64,000 nucleotides of DNA from Sulfuritortus calidifontis (lineage in GTDB: Bacteria > Pseudomonadota > Gammaproteobacteria > Burkholderiales > Thiobacillaceae), in contig NZ_AP018721.1 in assembly GCF_003967275.1 (NCBI RefSeq), positions 2,542,001 through 2,606,000 on the forward strand. The letters are read 5' to 3'. The position numbers and the translations under genes are program-made. The notes beneath the pieces were generated by a model, which was given only the letters and a program-made list of their open reading frames with translations, searched no databases and was not told where the DNA came from. Positions 1 through 11,526 of this stretch are shown here, piece by piece (the stretch's first letter is position 1; every line of letters starts with the position of its first letter).

Positions 1-594
1 CGATTGCAGGCGGCGCAGGGCGGCCAGGTCGTTCCGGCCGGGCGCAGCCGTGCGCTCGGCCGCCAGCCAGGCGAGCGCGGCCAGCAGGGCCATGCCGAGC
101 AGGAGATGGAGGGTCACCATCAGCGGCATCAGCTTCAGGGTCACCGTCCAGGCACCGAAGGCACCCTGCACGCAGACCAGGGCCAGCAAGCCGGTGGCCG
201 CCCACGGTGAATGGCCCAATGTGCGGCGCCGGGTCCAGGCCAACAGGGTCAGGGTCAGGATCAGGGCGCCCACCGCCATGGCGAAATAGCGGTGGAGCAT
301 CTCGATCCAGGCCTTCATCTCGGTCACCGGGCCGTGGGGCATGGCCGCCTCGGCCGCCGCGATGTCCGCCCCGGCATGAATCGGGTTGGAGGTGCCATAG
401 CAGCCGGGCCAGTCCGGGCAACCCAGGCCGGAATCAGTCAGCCGGGTGAAGCTGCCGAACAGGATGAGGTCGAACACCAGGAAGGTGGTGATCCAGACCA
501 GCTTGCGGTATTTGTCGGAGTCGCCGCTGACCCAGGCATAGCTCAGGGGCAGCAGGGCGATGAGCAGGCCGATGGCCAGCAGCTGGGCGATCAC
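1..594 (-). CDS. ctaA: Heme A synthase CtaA/COX15 family (partial, 3' end off the left edge)
   Basis: The minus strand encodes an uncut N-terminal part of 198 codons that runs off the left edge. CtaA oxidises a methyl group of heme O to make heme A for aa3-type cytochrome oxidases in the inner membrane. Visible family marks are GSFTRLTDSGLGCPDWPGC with its cysteine pair, a following helix start EMLHRYFAM with a heme-ligand histidine, then QGAFGAWTVTLKLMP and a second conserved histidine in TLHLLLG. The start is a GTG at 592-594 that overlaps the gluQ stop (GTGA), so the two are translationally coupled. Family membership is secure; the C-terminal half is not visible. Confidence 0.93.
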   Translation of the reverse strand, partial: MIAQLLAIGLLIALLPLSYAWVSGDSDKYRKLVWITTFLVFDLILFGSFTRLTDSGLGCPDWPGCYGTSNPIHAGADIAAAEAAMPHGPVTEMKAWIEMLHRYFAMAVGALILTLTLLAWTRRRTLGHSPWAATGLLALVCVQGAFGAWTVTLKLMPLMVTLHLLLGMALLAALAWLAAERTAAPGRNDLAALRRLQS

Positions 595-1494
595 GCAATC
601 TCCAAAGCTGTTTGATGGAACGGCCGGCGACCGCGCAAGGGCAGGCCGGCACCGGGCCAAAGCTCGCGGGCCTGGGCCCAGAACTCGTCAAGGTTGCCGA
701 CCGGCCTCACCTCACCGATGCCGAGGAAACCCAGGGCCGCCAGCAAGGCGGGCAGCGGCCGCCGCGCGTCGATCGGTGCGGCCAGGGTCTGCTTCGACAG
801 CTTGTCGCCGGCGGCGTCGAGCACCACCGGCAGGTGCAGGTAGCGCGGCGTCGACAGGCCGAGGTATTCCTGCAGGGCGATCTGGCGCGGGGTCGAGGTC
901 AACAGATCGGCGCCGCGCACGATGTCGGTGATGGCCTGCTCGGCGTCGTCCACCACCACCGCCAGTTGATAGGCATATACCCCGTCGGCCCGCTTGAGCA
1001 CGAAGTCGCCCGACTCCGCCTGCAGGTTGCAGGCCACCCGGCCTTGCCAGGCATCATTGAAGGCGATGCGCCGGGCCGGCGCGATCAGGCGCAGCGCGGC
1101 CGGCTCGGAGAAGGGCGGCCGGTCGCGGCAGGCGCCGCTGTAGACCAGGCCGTCGATGCCGCGCTTGGCCGTCTCGGCGAGCTGCTTGCGGCTGCAGCGG
1201 CAGGCATAGACCAGGCCCTGCGCCTGCAACCGCTCCAGCGCCGCCTGATAGGCCTCGCCGCGCCGGCTTTGATACATCACCTCGCCGTCCCACTCGAAAC
1301 CATAGGCCTCCAGCGCCCGCAGGATGGCATCGGCCGCGCCGGCCATCACGCGCGGGGTGTCGACGTCCTCCATGCGCAGCAGCCATTCACCTTCGTGGCT
1401 GCGGGCATCGAGATAGCTGCCGAGCGCGGCGACGAGAGAGCCGAAATGCAGGGGGCCGGTCGGCGAGGGGGCGAAGCGGCCGCGATAGCCGCGC

Positions 1495-1514
<20 letters not shown>
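591..1514 (-). CDS. gluQ: Glutamyl-Q tRNA(Asp) synthetase
   Basis: A 307-residue GluRS paralogue that lacks an anticodon-binding domain. The family charges glutamate onto queuosine-34 of tRNA(Asp). Visible marks are the class I signature FAPSPTGPLHFGS near residue 14, the KLSKQ loop in the second half, and a zinc-site pattern made of CRCSRK and YSGACRD. The chosen start MTRLPTERG places the class I motif at the usual distance; an upstream in-frame ATG at 1574 would add a GC-rich tail that overlaps msbA further. The start overlaps the end of msbA by 20 bp, and the stop overlaps ctaA. Confidence 0.92.
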
Positions 1515-3240
<1,726 letters not shown>

Positions 3241-3372
3241 ATTACAACGCTTGGGTAAAGAGAAAAAATCCGCCAAAACAAGCCATTGACGGCGAAAATT
3301 AACGCCGATTATAGTGTGGCCAACCCGTTTCGGCGCCATCTTGCCGCAAAAGAGCCGGAAAATATCGCCTCG

Positions 3373-3567
3373 ATGCTCGAACAATTCGATTCTCTCGAAA
3401 CCAAGCTGTCGCAACTGATCGCCCGCTACCAGGCCGCGCGCGAGGAAAATCTGCGCCTGCGCCAGCAGGTGCTGGCCATGGAAAACGCCAACAAGCAATT
3501 GACCGAGCGCCTGGCCGAGGCGCGCGCCCGGGTTGAAAGCCTGTTCAACCAATTGCCCGAAGAATAG
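3373..3567 (+). CDS. Small coiled-coil protein, TIGR02449/ZapB-like
   Basis: A 64-residue, almost entirely helical protein (MLEQFDSLETKLSQL...) with heptad-like spacing of leucines and charged residues, as in the short coiled-coil proteins encoded just before zapA in many proteobacteria. It probably assists the Z-ring through ZapA, as ZapB does, but this is inferred from position and coiled-coil character. An in-frame ATG at 3286 would add 29 residues of unlikely sequence, so the 3373 start is preferred although its ribosome-binding site is weak. The stop lies 3 bp before zapA, so the pair is an operon. Confidence 0.75.
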   Translation: MLEQFDSLETKLSQLIARYQAAREENLRLRQQVLAMENANKQLTERLAEARARVESLFNQLPEE

Positions 3568-3569
3568 CG

Positions 3570-3881
3570 ATGGCCAATTCCAAGAACGTCAGCCTCGACG
3601 TCACCATCATGGGCCGGGAGTTTCGCATCTCCTGCCCGGAGGACGAGAAGGCCGGGCTGATGCAGTCGGTCAATTTCCTCGACAAGAAGATGCGCGAGAT
3701 CCGCGAGAGCGGCAAGGTCATCGGCATCGAGCGCATCGCCATCATGGCCGCGCTCAACATCGCCCACGACTATCTCAGCGGCAAGGGCGGCGACCTCGAC
3801 CCCGACGCCGCCCAGGAGCGGATCGACCGGCTCAACGGCCTGCTCGACAACGCCCTGGCCGAGCAAGATAATCTGTTCTGA
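3570..3881 (+). CDS. zapA: Cell division protein ZapA
   Basis: A 103-residue protein of the ZapA family, which binds FtsZ and bundles its protofilaments at midcell. The N-terminal half has the small alpha/beta domain (VTIMGREFRISCPEDE) and the C-terminal half the long helix that forms the antiparallel coiled coil, with the conserved IERIAIMAALNIAHDYL segment. It follows the coiled-coil gene by 2 bp. The stop codon lies directly at the 5' end of the 6S RNA, the order seen around ssrS in many beta- and gammaproteobacteria. Confidence 0.92.
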   Translation: MANSKNVSLDVTIMGREFRISCPEDEKAGLMQSVNFLDKKMREIRESGKVIGIERIAIMAALNIAHDYLSGKGGDLDPDAAQERIDRLNGLLDNALAEQDNLF

Positions 3882-4062
3882 CGCCCTGCTGCGTTCGCGA
3901 GGTGCGCGTATCTCTGAACCGATGCGTATGCGCCGGCTGCGGCTCGAGATCCGCTGGTGTGCGCGTGGCTTCGTCCCATGTGCCTGAGGCGGGTGCGCTG
4001 CGGCCAACCTCGAACCCCTGGGTTCGAGATTGCGCACTGGACGGCGTGCGCGGGGCGTCTTC
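3880..4062 (+). ncRNA. ssrS: 6S RNA (SsrS)
   Basis: The roughly 180-nt gap between zapA and fau matches the 6S RNA location and fold. The ends pair (GACGCCC at 3880-3886 with GGGCGTC at 4053-4059). The sequence AACCTCGAACCCCTGGGTTC near 4010-4029 is a close counterpart of the ACCTTGAACC...GGGTTCAAGG hairpin in E. coli 6S RNA, and CTGAACCGATGCGTA near 3914 matches the CTGAGCCGAT segment. 6S RNA mimics an open promoter and binds sigma-70 holoenzyme in stationary phase. Exact ends are estimates from the pairing. Confidence 0.88.
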
Positions 4063-4068
4063 CTCACC

Positions 4069-4670
4069 ATGAACACCAGCGCCATTCCCGACAAGAAGAC
4101 CCTGCGCGGCCAGCTGCGCCGCGCGCGCAATGCCGTCGGCCGGGCGGAGCGCCAGCTTGCCGCCCGGCGCATCGTCCGCCGCGCCCTGCATCTGCGTCTG
4201 CTGCGCCAGGGCCGCCGCATCGGCTTCTACATCCCGAACCAGGGCGAGCTCGACATCCTGCCCCTGCTCGAGCGCGCCCGCGCCCTGGGCGTCGACTGCT
4301 ACCTGCCGCAGCTGCCCTTGCGCGCGCTGAAGAAACTGTGGTTCACCCGCCTGGGCGAAAAACCCCAGCACTGGAGCCTCAACCGCTTCGGCATCCCGGA
4401 ATACCACGACCGCAGCGACAAGCGGCTGCGCATCGCCCAACTGGATCTGGTCTTCGTGCCGCTCTTGGGTTTCGACGATCAGGGCTATCGCATCGGCATG
4501 GGCGGCGGCTTTTATGACGCCAGCCTGGCCTTCCTGCATCGCCGTCGCCGCTGGCGCCGGCCGCGCCTGGTCGGCGTCGCCTTCGACTGCCAGCACGTGC
4601 CGGCGGTGCCTTACGACCCCTGGGATGTACCGCTGAACCTGGCCATCACCGAAAAACGCGCTTATCGGTT

Positions 4671-4686
<16 letters not shown>
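4069..4686 (+). CDS. fau: 5-formyltetrahydrofolate cyclo-ligase
   Basis: A 205-residue protein of the YgfA/5-FCL family, which converts 5-formyl-THF to 5,10-methenyl-THF with ATP. The family signature is the C-terminal glycine-rich region GFDDQGYRIGMGGGFYD, preceded by FVPLL; the N-terminal basic KKTLRGQLRRARN stretch is also typical. The ATG at 4069 is preferred over an upstream in-frame ATG at 4030 because the latter lies inside the 6S RNA. The 3' end overlaps the convergent livF stop by 16 bp. Co-transcription with 6S RNA is usual for this locus. Confidence 0.92.
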
Positions 4687-6139
<1,453 letters not shown>

Positions 6140-6143
6140 CGCC

Positions 6144-7247
6144 TCAACCCCGGCTGTCATACAGGCTCGCGTGTTCGCCCGGGCCTTCCTCCGGGTGCAG
6201 CTCGCGCTGGCGCCGGCGCGAGGGCAGCAGGCCCTCGGGCCTGAACAGCATCATCAGGATCAGGGCGCAGCCGAACAGCAGCATGCGCAGGTCGGCCGGG
6301 TCGACCGCGACATGGCCGAGCAGGGCGCGCTGGGCGTCGCCGATGTAGCGCAGGGCCTCGGGCAGCACCGTGAGCAGCACGGCGCCGAGGATGACGCCGG
6401 GGATGTTGCCCATGCCGCCGAGCACGATCATGCACAGCACCATGATCGACTCCATCAGGCCGAAGCTCTCCGGGCTGATGAAGCCCTGGAAGGCGGCGAA
6501 CAGGCCGCCGGCCAGGCCGCCGAATACCGCGCCCATGGCGAAGGCCAGCAGCTTCACGTTGCGGGTGTTGATGCCCATGGCCGCGGCGGCCACCTCGTCC
6601 TCGCGGATCGCCGCCCAGGCCCGGCCGATGCGCGAATCCTGCAGGCGCAGGGCGATGAGCATGGCGAGCAGGACGCAGGCGAGGAACAGGTAGTAATAGA
6701 GGTGGGCCGAACTGAAGGCGATACCGAAGACGTGGTGGGTGCCCTTGAAGGCGAAATCGCCGAAGGCGATGGGGTCGATCAGGTTCATGCCCTGCGGCCC
6801 GTTGGTGATGTTCACCGGCGCGTTCAGGTTGTTCATGAAGATGCGGATGATCTCGCCGAAGCCCAGGGTGACGATGGCCAGGTAATCGCCGCGCAGCCTC
6901 AAAGTCGGCGCCCCGAGCAGCACGCCAAAGAGGCCGGCGAGCAGCGCGCCCAAGGGCAGAATGGCCCAGAACGGCAGATGCAGGCCGAAGTGCGGGCTGG
7001 CCAGCCAGGCATAGAGATAGGCGCCCAGGGCGTAGAAGGCGATGTAGCCCAGGTCGAGCAGACCGGCATAGCCGACCACGATGTTCAGGCCGAGCGCGAG
7101 CAGGACATAGAGCAGGGCGAAGTCGAGCACGCGAATCCAGCTCTTGCCCAGGCTGGCGCCGACCAGGAAGGGCAGCACCGCGAGCAGGATGGCGAGCAGC
7201 AGCAGCGTGAGCTGCGGGCGCTGGCGAAGGAATTTGACGACGGGCAT
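6144..7247 (-). CDS. livM: Branched-chain amino-acid ABC transporter permease LivM
   Basis: An inner-membrane permease of 367 residues with eight or more hydrophobic segments. The family mark is LNIVVGYAGLLDLGYIAFYA near residue 60 and the EAA-like loop with GLAGGLFAAFQGFISPESF. It pairs with LivH to form the membrane pore. The start at 7247 follows GAGGGG at suitable spacing. The C-terminus is polar (RRRQRELHPEEGPGEH). The short gap before it towards livH holds a GC-rich palindromic repeat (7253-7300). Confidence 0.93.
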   Translation of the reverse strand: MPVVKFLRQRPQLTLLLLAILLAVLPFLVGASLGKSWIRVLDFALLYVLLALGLNIVVGYAGLLDLGYIAFYALGAYLYAWLASPHFGLHLPFWAILPLGALLAGLFGVLLGAPTLRLRGDYLAIVTLGFGEIIRIFMNNLNAPVNITNGPQGMNLIDPIAFGDFAFKGTHHVFGIAFSSAHLYYYLFLACVLLAMLIALRLQDSRIGRAWAAIREDEVAAAAMGINTRNVKLLAFAMGAVFGGLAGGLFAAFQGFISPESFGLMESIMVLCMIVLGGMGNIPGVILGAVLLTVLPEALRYIGDAQRALLGHVAVDPADLRMLLFGCALILMMLFRPEGLLPSRRRQRELHPEEGPGEHASLYDSRG

Positions 7248-7252
7248 GATCG

Positions 7253-7300
7253 CGCCCCTCACCCCTGCCCTCTCCCCGGCGGGGCGAGGGGGCCGCGGTT
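7253..7300. repeat. CCCTCTCCC-type palindromic repeat, copy 1
   Basis: A GC-rich imperfect palindrome (CCCCTCACCCCTGCCCTCTC then CCCCGGCGGGGCGAGGGG) between livH and livM. Related CCCTCTCCC/GGGTGAGGG sequences appear near 10556, 15631 and 43379. It lies inside the liv operon, so it would be present in the mRNA as a hairpin. Confidence 0.6.
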
Positions 7301-7319
7301 TCGCTGCGCGAGATCGGTT

Positions 7320-8249
7320 TTATGCACGCGTGGCCACCCGCTCGCCGAGCAGGCCCGAGGGCCGGAACACCAGAACCAGGATCAGCACGAAGAAGGCGAA
7401 CACGTCCTGGTAATGGCTGCCGAGGAAGCCGCCGGTCAGATCGCCGATATAGCCGGCGCCCAGGGCCTCGATCACGCCGAGCAAAAGGCCGCCCAGCATG
7501 GCGCCGGCAATGTTGCCGATGCCACCCAGCACCGCGGCCGAAAAGGCCTTCAGGCCGAGCAAAAAACCCATGTAGTAGTGGGCCAGGCCGTAATAGGCGC
7601 TGACCATCACCCCGGCCACCGCCGCCAGGGCCGAGCCGATGACGAAGGTGGCGGCGATCACGGTGTTGACGTTCACCCCCATCAACTGGGCCACCTCGCG
7701 CGACTGCGCGGTGGCGCGCATGGCGCGGCCCAGGCGGGTGCGCTTGACCATGAACCAGAGGCCGAGCATGACCAGCAGCGAAAGCGCCACGATGAAGATC
7801 TGCAGGTTGCTGATGTGGGCGCCGAGCACCTCGTACTGCCCTTTCGGCAGCAGCGGCGGGAAGGCGATGTACTGCCGGCCCCAGATCAGCATGGCGACGT
7901 TCTGCAGCACGATGGACAGGCCGATCGCGGTGATCAGCGGCGCCAGGCGCGGGGCGTTGCGCAGCGGCCGATAGGCCAGGCGCTCGATGGAAAAGCCGAG
8001 CAGCATGCAGACCGGGATCGCCACCAGCACACCGGCCAGCACGATCAGGATGCCGGGCAGCTCGGGCGCCACGCCCATCACCGCGCCGATCACCGCCAGC
8101 GCCACCATGGCGCCGAACATGGTCACCTCGCCGTGGGCGAAGTTGATCAGCTCCAGGATGCCGTAGACCATGGTGTAGCCCAGGGCGACCAGGGCATAGA
8201 TGCTGCCGAGGACCAGGCCGTTGATCAGTTGCTGAACGAAGATATCCAT
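7320..8249 (-). CDS. livH: Branched-chain amino-acid ABC transporter permease LivH
   Basis: A 309-residue inner-membrane permease. The N-terminus MDIFVQQLINGLVLGSIYAL and the following YTMVYGILELINFAHGEV are the classic LivH start. Multiple hydrophobic segments follow, with GLKAFSAAVLGGIGNI near the C-terminus as the ATPase-contacting loop. Together with LivM it forms the translocation path. It lies downstream of the binding-protein gene, with a stem-loop in the gap. Confidence 0.94.
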   Translation of the reverse strand: MDIFVQQLINGLVLGSIYALVALGYTMVYGILELINFAHGEVTMFGAMVALAVIGAVMGVAPELPGILIVLAGVLVAIPVCMLLGFSIERLAYRPLRNAPRLAPLITAIGLSIVLQNVAMLIWGRQYIAFPPLLPKGQYEVLGAHISNLQIFIVALSLLVMLGLWFMVKRTRLGRAMRATAQSREVAQLMGVNVNTVIAATFVIGSALAAVAGVMVSAYYGLAHYYMGFLLGLKAFSAAVLGGIGNIAGAMLGGLLLGVIEALGAGYIGDLTGGFLGSHYQDVFAFFVLILVLVFRPSGLLGERVATRA

Positions 8250-8273
8250 CGGGAGTGGGCAGCCGGCGCGAGT

Positions 8274-8307
8274 CAGTCGGCAGTCAAGGCTTCACCGCTG
8301 CCGACTG
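8274..8307 (-). promoter_or_regulatory. Stem-loop between livK and livH
   Basis: A perfect 10-bp inverted repeat, CAGTCGGCAG (8274-8283) and CTGCCGACTG (8298-8307), with a 14-nt loop. No T-tract follows in the leftward direction, so it is not a simple terminator. Such hairpins after a periplasmic binding-protein gene commonly protect the upstream message or reduce read-through into the permease genes. The role here is inferred. Confidence 0.6.
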
Positions 8308-8326
8308 CAAACTGCCGACCGATGAC

Positions 8327-9463
8327 TTACTTGACCGTTTCCAGCACCACCCAGGCGCCGTTCTTCACCTGGTACAGGGTGACGGCGCCGCCGGTGGTGT
8401 CGCCCTTGGCATCGAACCGGATGCGGCCGGTCACGCCCTCGAAATCGGTCTTGGGCAGTTCGGCCACCACCTTGGCCGGCTCGGCCGAGTCGGCCCGCTT
8501 CATGGCCTCGATCAGCACATAGACCGCATCGTAGGCATAGGGGGCGTAGACCTGGATCGGGCCGAACTTGGCCTCGAACCGCTGCTTGAAGCCGGCGCCA
8601 CCGGGCATGGCGTCGAGCGGCAGGCCGGGCAGCGAGGCCACGGTGCCCTCGGCCTCGGCGCCGGCCAGCTTGATGAAGTTGCCGTTCTGGATGCCGTCGC
8701 CGCCGAGGAACTTGGCGCTCAGGCCCAGGCGCTTCATCTGCTGGGCCATGGGGCCGCCCTGCGGGTCCATGCCGCCGAAGAACACGACATCCGGGTTCTT
8801 GCTCTTGATCGAGGTGAGGATGGCGGTGAAATCGGTCGCGCGATCGCTGGTGAATTCGCGGGCGACCACGCTGGCGCCGGCGGCCTTGGCCGCCTTCTCG
8901 AACTCGTCGGCCAGGCCCTGGCCGTAGGCGGTGCGGTCGTCGATGATGGCGATCCGCTTCGCGCCCATCGAGTGCACCGCGAACTGGCCGAGCACCTTGC
9001 CCTGCTGCTCGTCGTTGGTCATCACCCGGAAGGCGGTCTTGTAACCCTGGGCGGTGTAGGCGATGGCCGTGGCCGAGGGCGAGATCTGCGGGATGCCGGC
9101 ATCGGCGTAGATCTTGGAGGCGGGGATGGTAGTGCCGGAATTGAGGTGACCGATGACGCCGGCCACGCCCATGTCGACCAGCTTCTGGGCCACCACGGTG
9201 CCGGTCTTGGGATCGGCCTGGTCGTCCTCGCCGATCAGTTCCAGCTTGACCGGCTTGCCGCCCAGGCTGAGGCCCTTGGCGTTGATCTCCTCCACCGCCA
9301 GTCGGGCGCCGTTCTCGTTGTCCTTGCCCAGGTGGGCCTGCGGCCCGGTCAGGGGAGCGACCGAGCCGATCTTGATCACCTCGCTGCCGACCTCGGGTTT
9401 CGGGCTGCAGCCGGCGACGGCGATCAGGGTGACCAGCAAAGCGGAAACGATGGGATAGCGCAT
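8327..9463 (-). CDS. livK: Branched-chain amino-acid binding lipoprotein LivK-type
   Basis: A 378-residue periplasmic binding protein (type 1 fold). It begins with a lipoprotein signal ending in AVAGC, so it is anchored to a membrane by the cysteine. The mature part opens with the family sequence IKIGSVAPLTGPQAHLGKDN and has the later FGGMDPQGGPMAQQMKRLG segment. It captures the substrate for LivHMGF. As first gene of the operon it is expected to be most abundant; an attenuating stem-loop follows it. The ligand is not decided by sequence reading alone. Confidence 0.93.
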   Translation of the reverse strand: MRYPIVSALLVTLIAVAGCSPKPEVGSEVIKIGSVAPLTGPQAHLGKDNENGARLAVEEINAKGLSLGGKPVKLELIGEDDQADPKTGTVVAQKLVDMGVAGVIGHLNSGTTIPASKIYADAGIPQISPSATAIAYTAQGYKTAFRVMTNDEQQGKVLGQFAVHSMGAKRIAIIDDRTAYGQGLADEFEKAAKAAGASVVAREFTSDRATDFTAILTSIKSKNPDVVFFGGMDPQGGPMAQQMKRLGLSAKFLGGDGIQNGNFIKLAGAEAEGTVASLPGLPLDAMPGGAGFKQRFEAKFGPIQVYAPYAYDAVYVLIEAMKRADSAEPAKVVAELPKTDFEGVTGRIRFDAKGDTTGGAVTLYQVKNGAWVVLETVK

Positions 9464-9555
9464 GCTCGGGGGCCTGTCTGTCTAGGTTTCAACGGCTCGA
9501 TTTATACCATAAAGCCCCGTGGGCCGAGACAGGCGGCCGCCCCGCGCCGGCAACA

Positions 9556-9582
9556 AAAAAGGCCGGACAAGCCGGCCTTTTT
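9556..9582. terminator. Bidirectional Rho-independent terminator
   Basis: AAAAAGGCCGG (9556-9566), loop ACAAG, then CCGGCCTTTTT (9572-9582). It lies 17 bp after the leftward cytochrome c stop and upstream of livK, so it ends the cytochrome transcript before the liv promoter. The A- and T-tracts make it functional in both directions. Confidence 0.9.
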
Positions 9583-9598
9583 CGGGATCGCGCCGAAC

Positions 9599-9904
9599 TT
9601 ACAGCGACAGGATCCACTTGGCGATCGCAGCCGCATCGGCCGCGGGGACCTGCGGGTTGGGCGGCATCGGCACCGGGCCCCAGGCGCCCTTGCTGCCGTT
9701 CTTGATCACGCCTTCGATGGTGGCCTCGGCCTTGGCGTTGCCCTTGTACTTCTTGGACACGTCGCCGAAGGCGGGGCCGACCACCTTCTTGTCGACCTGG
9801 TGGCAGCTCATGCAGGCATACTTCTGGGCCAGGGCCTGGCTGGCGCCAGCGGAACCGGCGGCCAGGCTCAGGGCCAGGGCGGCGGCGGTAAGGATCGCTT
9901 TCAT
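9599..9904 (-). CDS. Small class I cytochrome c (c551/c552 type)
   Basis: A 101-residue secreted monoheme cytochrome. A Sec signal (MKAILTAAALALSLAAGSAGA) is followed by the heme-binding CMSCH and by VGPAF; the distal methionine ligand lies in PVPMPPNP, and the C-terminal helix AAAIAKWILSL closes the fold. It is a periplasmic electron carrier, plausibly for a terminal oxidase, a nitrite reductase or the cytochrome c peroxidase encoded nearby. Two ATGs are adjacent; the second (9904) is better spaced from AGGAG. A strong terminator follows, so it is monocistronic. Confidence 0.93.
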   Translation of the reverse strand: MKAILTAAALALSLAAGSAGASQALAQKYACMSCHQVDKKVVGPAFGDVSKKYKGNAKAEATIEGVIKNGSKGAWGPVPMPPNPQVPAADAAAIAKWILSL

Positions 9905-10021
9905 CATGTTCTCCTAGGAAATGGATGCACCTGACTCAGGTTGCAGTCGCATCTTAGCCAAAGCGCGGGCCGCTGAAAATAGGCCGCCTATCGTGCATTT
10001 GGACTATTTCGGCTAGGCAAT

Positions 10022-11413
10022 TCACGCCAGGGCCGGCCCCGCCTGGACGGTATCCAACAGCTTTGCCGCCACCCGTGCCATCAGCTGCATCTCGCCCTCG
10101 CCGATGACGTAGGGCGGCATGAAATAGGCTGAATGGCCGATCGGCCGCATGAACACCCCCAGCTCAAGCGCCTGGGCATGCCAGGCGCGGGCGAAGCCGG
10201 GGCCGGCACCCTTCACGTCGAAGGCCCAGATCATGCCGGCCTGGCGGAAGTGCGCCACCCGCGGGTGGGCGGCCACCTCGGCCAGGAGGGCGGTGAAGCG
10301 GGCGGCCTTGTCGCGGTTGGCCTCGATCACCTTGCCGCCCTCGATGAGGTCCAGCACCGCCAGCGCCGCCCGGCAGGCCAGGGGGTTGCCGGTGTAGGAA
10401 TGCGAGTGGAGAAAGCCGCGCGCGCTGTCGTCGTGATAGAAGGCGGCGTAGATCGCGTCGCGGCAGAGCACCGCCGACAGCGGCAGATAGCCGCCGGTGA
10501 TGCCCTTGGACAAGCAGACGATGTCGGCGATGTCCGCCACCCGCGTCGCTGCGATGTTCCCCTCTCCCACCGCGAGAGGGTGGCCCGCAGGGCCGGGTGA
10601 GGGCGCCTGCTCGCAGGCGAATAGGGTGCCGGTGCGGCCGAAGCCCACCGCGATCTCGTCGGCGATCAGATGCACCTGATAGCGGTCGCACAGGGCGCGC
10701 GCCTGTTGCAGGTAGACCGGGTGGTACATGGCCATGCCGGCGGCGCCCTGGACCAGGGGCTCGACGATCAGCGCCGCCGTGGTTTCGGCGTGTTCGGCCA
10801 GGTAGCGCTCCAAGTCGGCTGCGGCGCGCAGGGCATAGGCCTCGGCCGTCTCGCCCGGCTCGGCCAGGCGCCAGTCCGGACTCATGGCCTGGTGGGTCTG
10901 GCGCAGGAGCGGGGCGTAAGTGTCCTTGAAGATCGCCACGTCGGTCACCGACAGCGCGCCCAGGGTCTCGCCGTGATAGCCGTTTTGCAGACTGACGAAG
11001 CCGGTCTTCTGCGGCCGGCCGCTGTTGCGCCAATAGTGGAAGCTCATTTTCAGCGCGATCTCGGTGGCCGAGGCGCCGTCCGAACCGTAGAAGGCATGGG
11101 AGAGGCCGGTGAGCCTGGCCAGGCGCTCGGACAGCTCCACCACCGGCGCGTGGGTGCCGCCGGCCAGGATGACGTGCTCGATGCGCTCGAGCTGGTCACG
11201 CAGGGCGGCGTTGATGCGCGGGTGGCAATGGCCGAACAGGTTCACCCACCAGGAGGAGATCGCGTCGAGATAGCGCCGGCCTTCATAGTCGATCAGCCAG
11301 GGCCCTTCGCCGCGCGCGATGGGCAGGGGCGGGGTCGCCTCCATTTGCTTCATCTGGGTGCAGGGATGCCACAAGGCGGCGCGGCTGCGCTCGATCCAGT
11401 CGCGGTTGCTCAC
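10022..11413 (-). CDS. bioA: Adenosylmethionine-8-amino-7-oxononanoate aminotransferase
   Basis: A class III PLP aminotransferase of about 463 residues that makes diaminopelargonate in biotin synthesis. Marks are WHPCTQMK near the N-terminus, SSWWVNLFGHCHP, DEIAVGFGRTG and the PLP lysine in CLSKGITGG. The start is uncertain; a GTG at 11413 (VSNRDWIERSRA) fits the family, and another GTG lies at 11425. Odd feature: between the FACEQA and DIVCLSKG segments there is an extra stretch of about 22 residues (PSPGPAGHPLAVGEG...) encoded by a palindromic repeat at 10556-10605, so the gene carries an in-frame insertion. Confidence 0.92.
   Translation of the reverse strand: MSNRDWIERSRAALWHPCTQMKQMEATPPLPIARGEGPWLIDYEGRRYLDAISSWWVNLFGHCHPRINAALRDQLERIEHVILAGGTHAPVVELSERLARLTGLSHAFYGSDGASATEIALKMSFHYWRNSGRPQKTGFVSLQNGYHGETLGALSVTDVAIFKDTYAPLLRQTHQAMSPDWRLAEPGETAEAYALRAAADLERYLAEHAETTAALIVEPLVQGAAGMAMYHPVYLQQARALCDRYQVHLIADEIAVGFGRTGTLFACEQAPSPGPAGHPLAVGEGNIAATRVADIADIVCLSKGITGGYLPLSAVLCRDAIYAAFYHDDSARGFLHSHSYTGNPLACRAALAVLDLIEGGKVIEANRDKAARFTALLAEVAAHPRVAHFRQAGMIWAFDVKGAGPGFARAWHAQALELGVFMRPIGHSAYFMPPYVIGEGEMQLMARVAAKLLDTVQAGPALA
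10556..10605. repeat. CCCTCTCCC-type palindromic repeat inside bioA, copy 2
   Basis: CCCCTCTCCCACCGCGAGAG then GGTGGCCCGCAGGGCCGGGTGAGGG. The same kind of sequence is intergenic elsewhere in the window (7253, 15631, 43379). Here it is read through in frame by bioA and supplies PSPGPAGHPLAVGEG. Confidence 0.75.
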
Positions 11414-11526
11414 GATCTGCTTCACACTGAACGGAATGGCGATAGGATAACAGCCGGCCCCGATCGCCACGGCATTGTCATCTGCCCGCGCCAAGATCGG
11501 GCATCACCCACAGGGAGACCGCGCGC

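Noticed and set aside
4005-4035. tRNA-like GGTTCGA sequence
   Set aside because: It belongs to the conserved hairpin of 6S RNA; no cloverleaf fits. No tRNA gene was found in the window.
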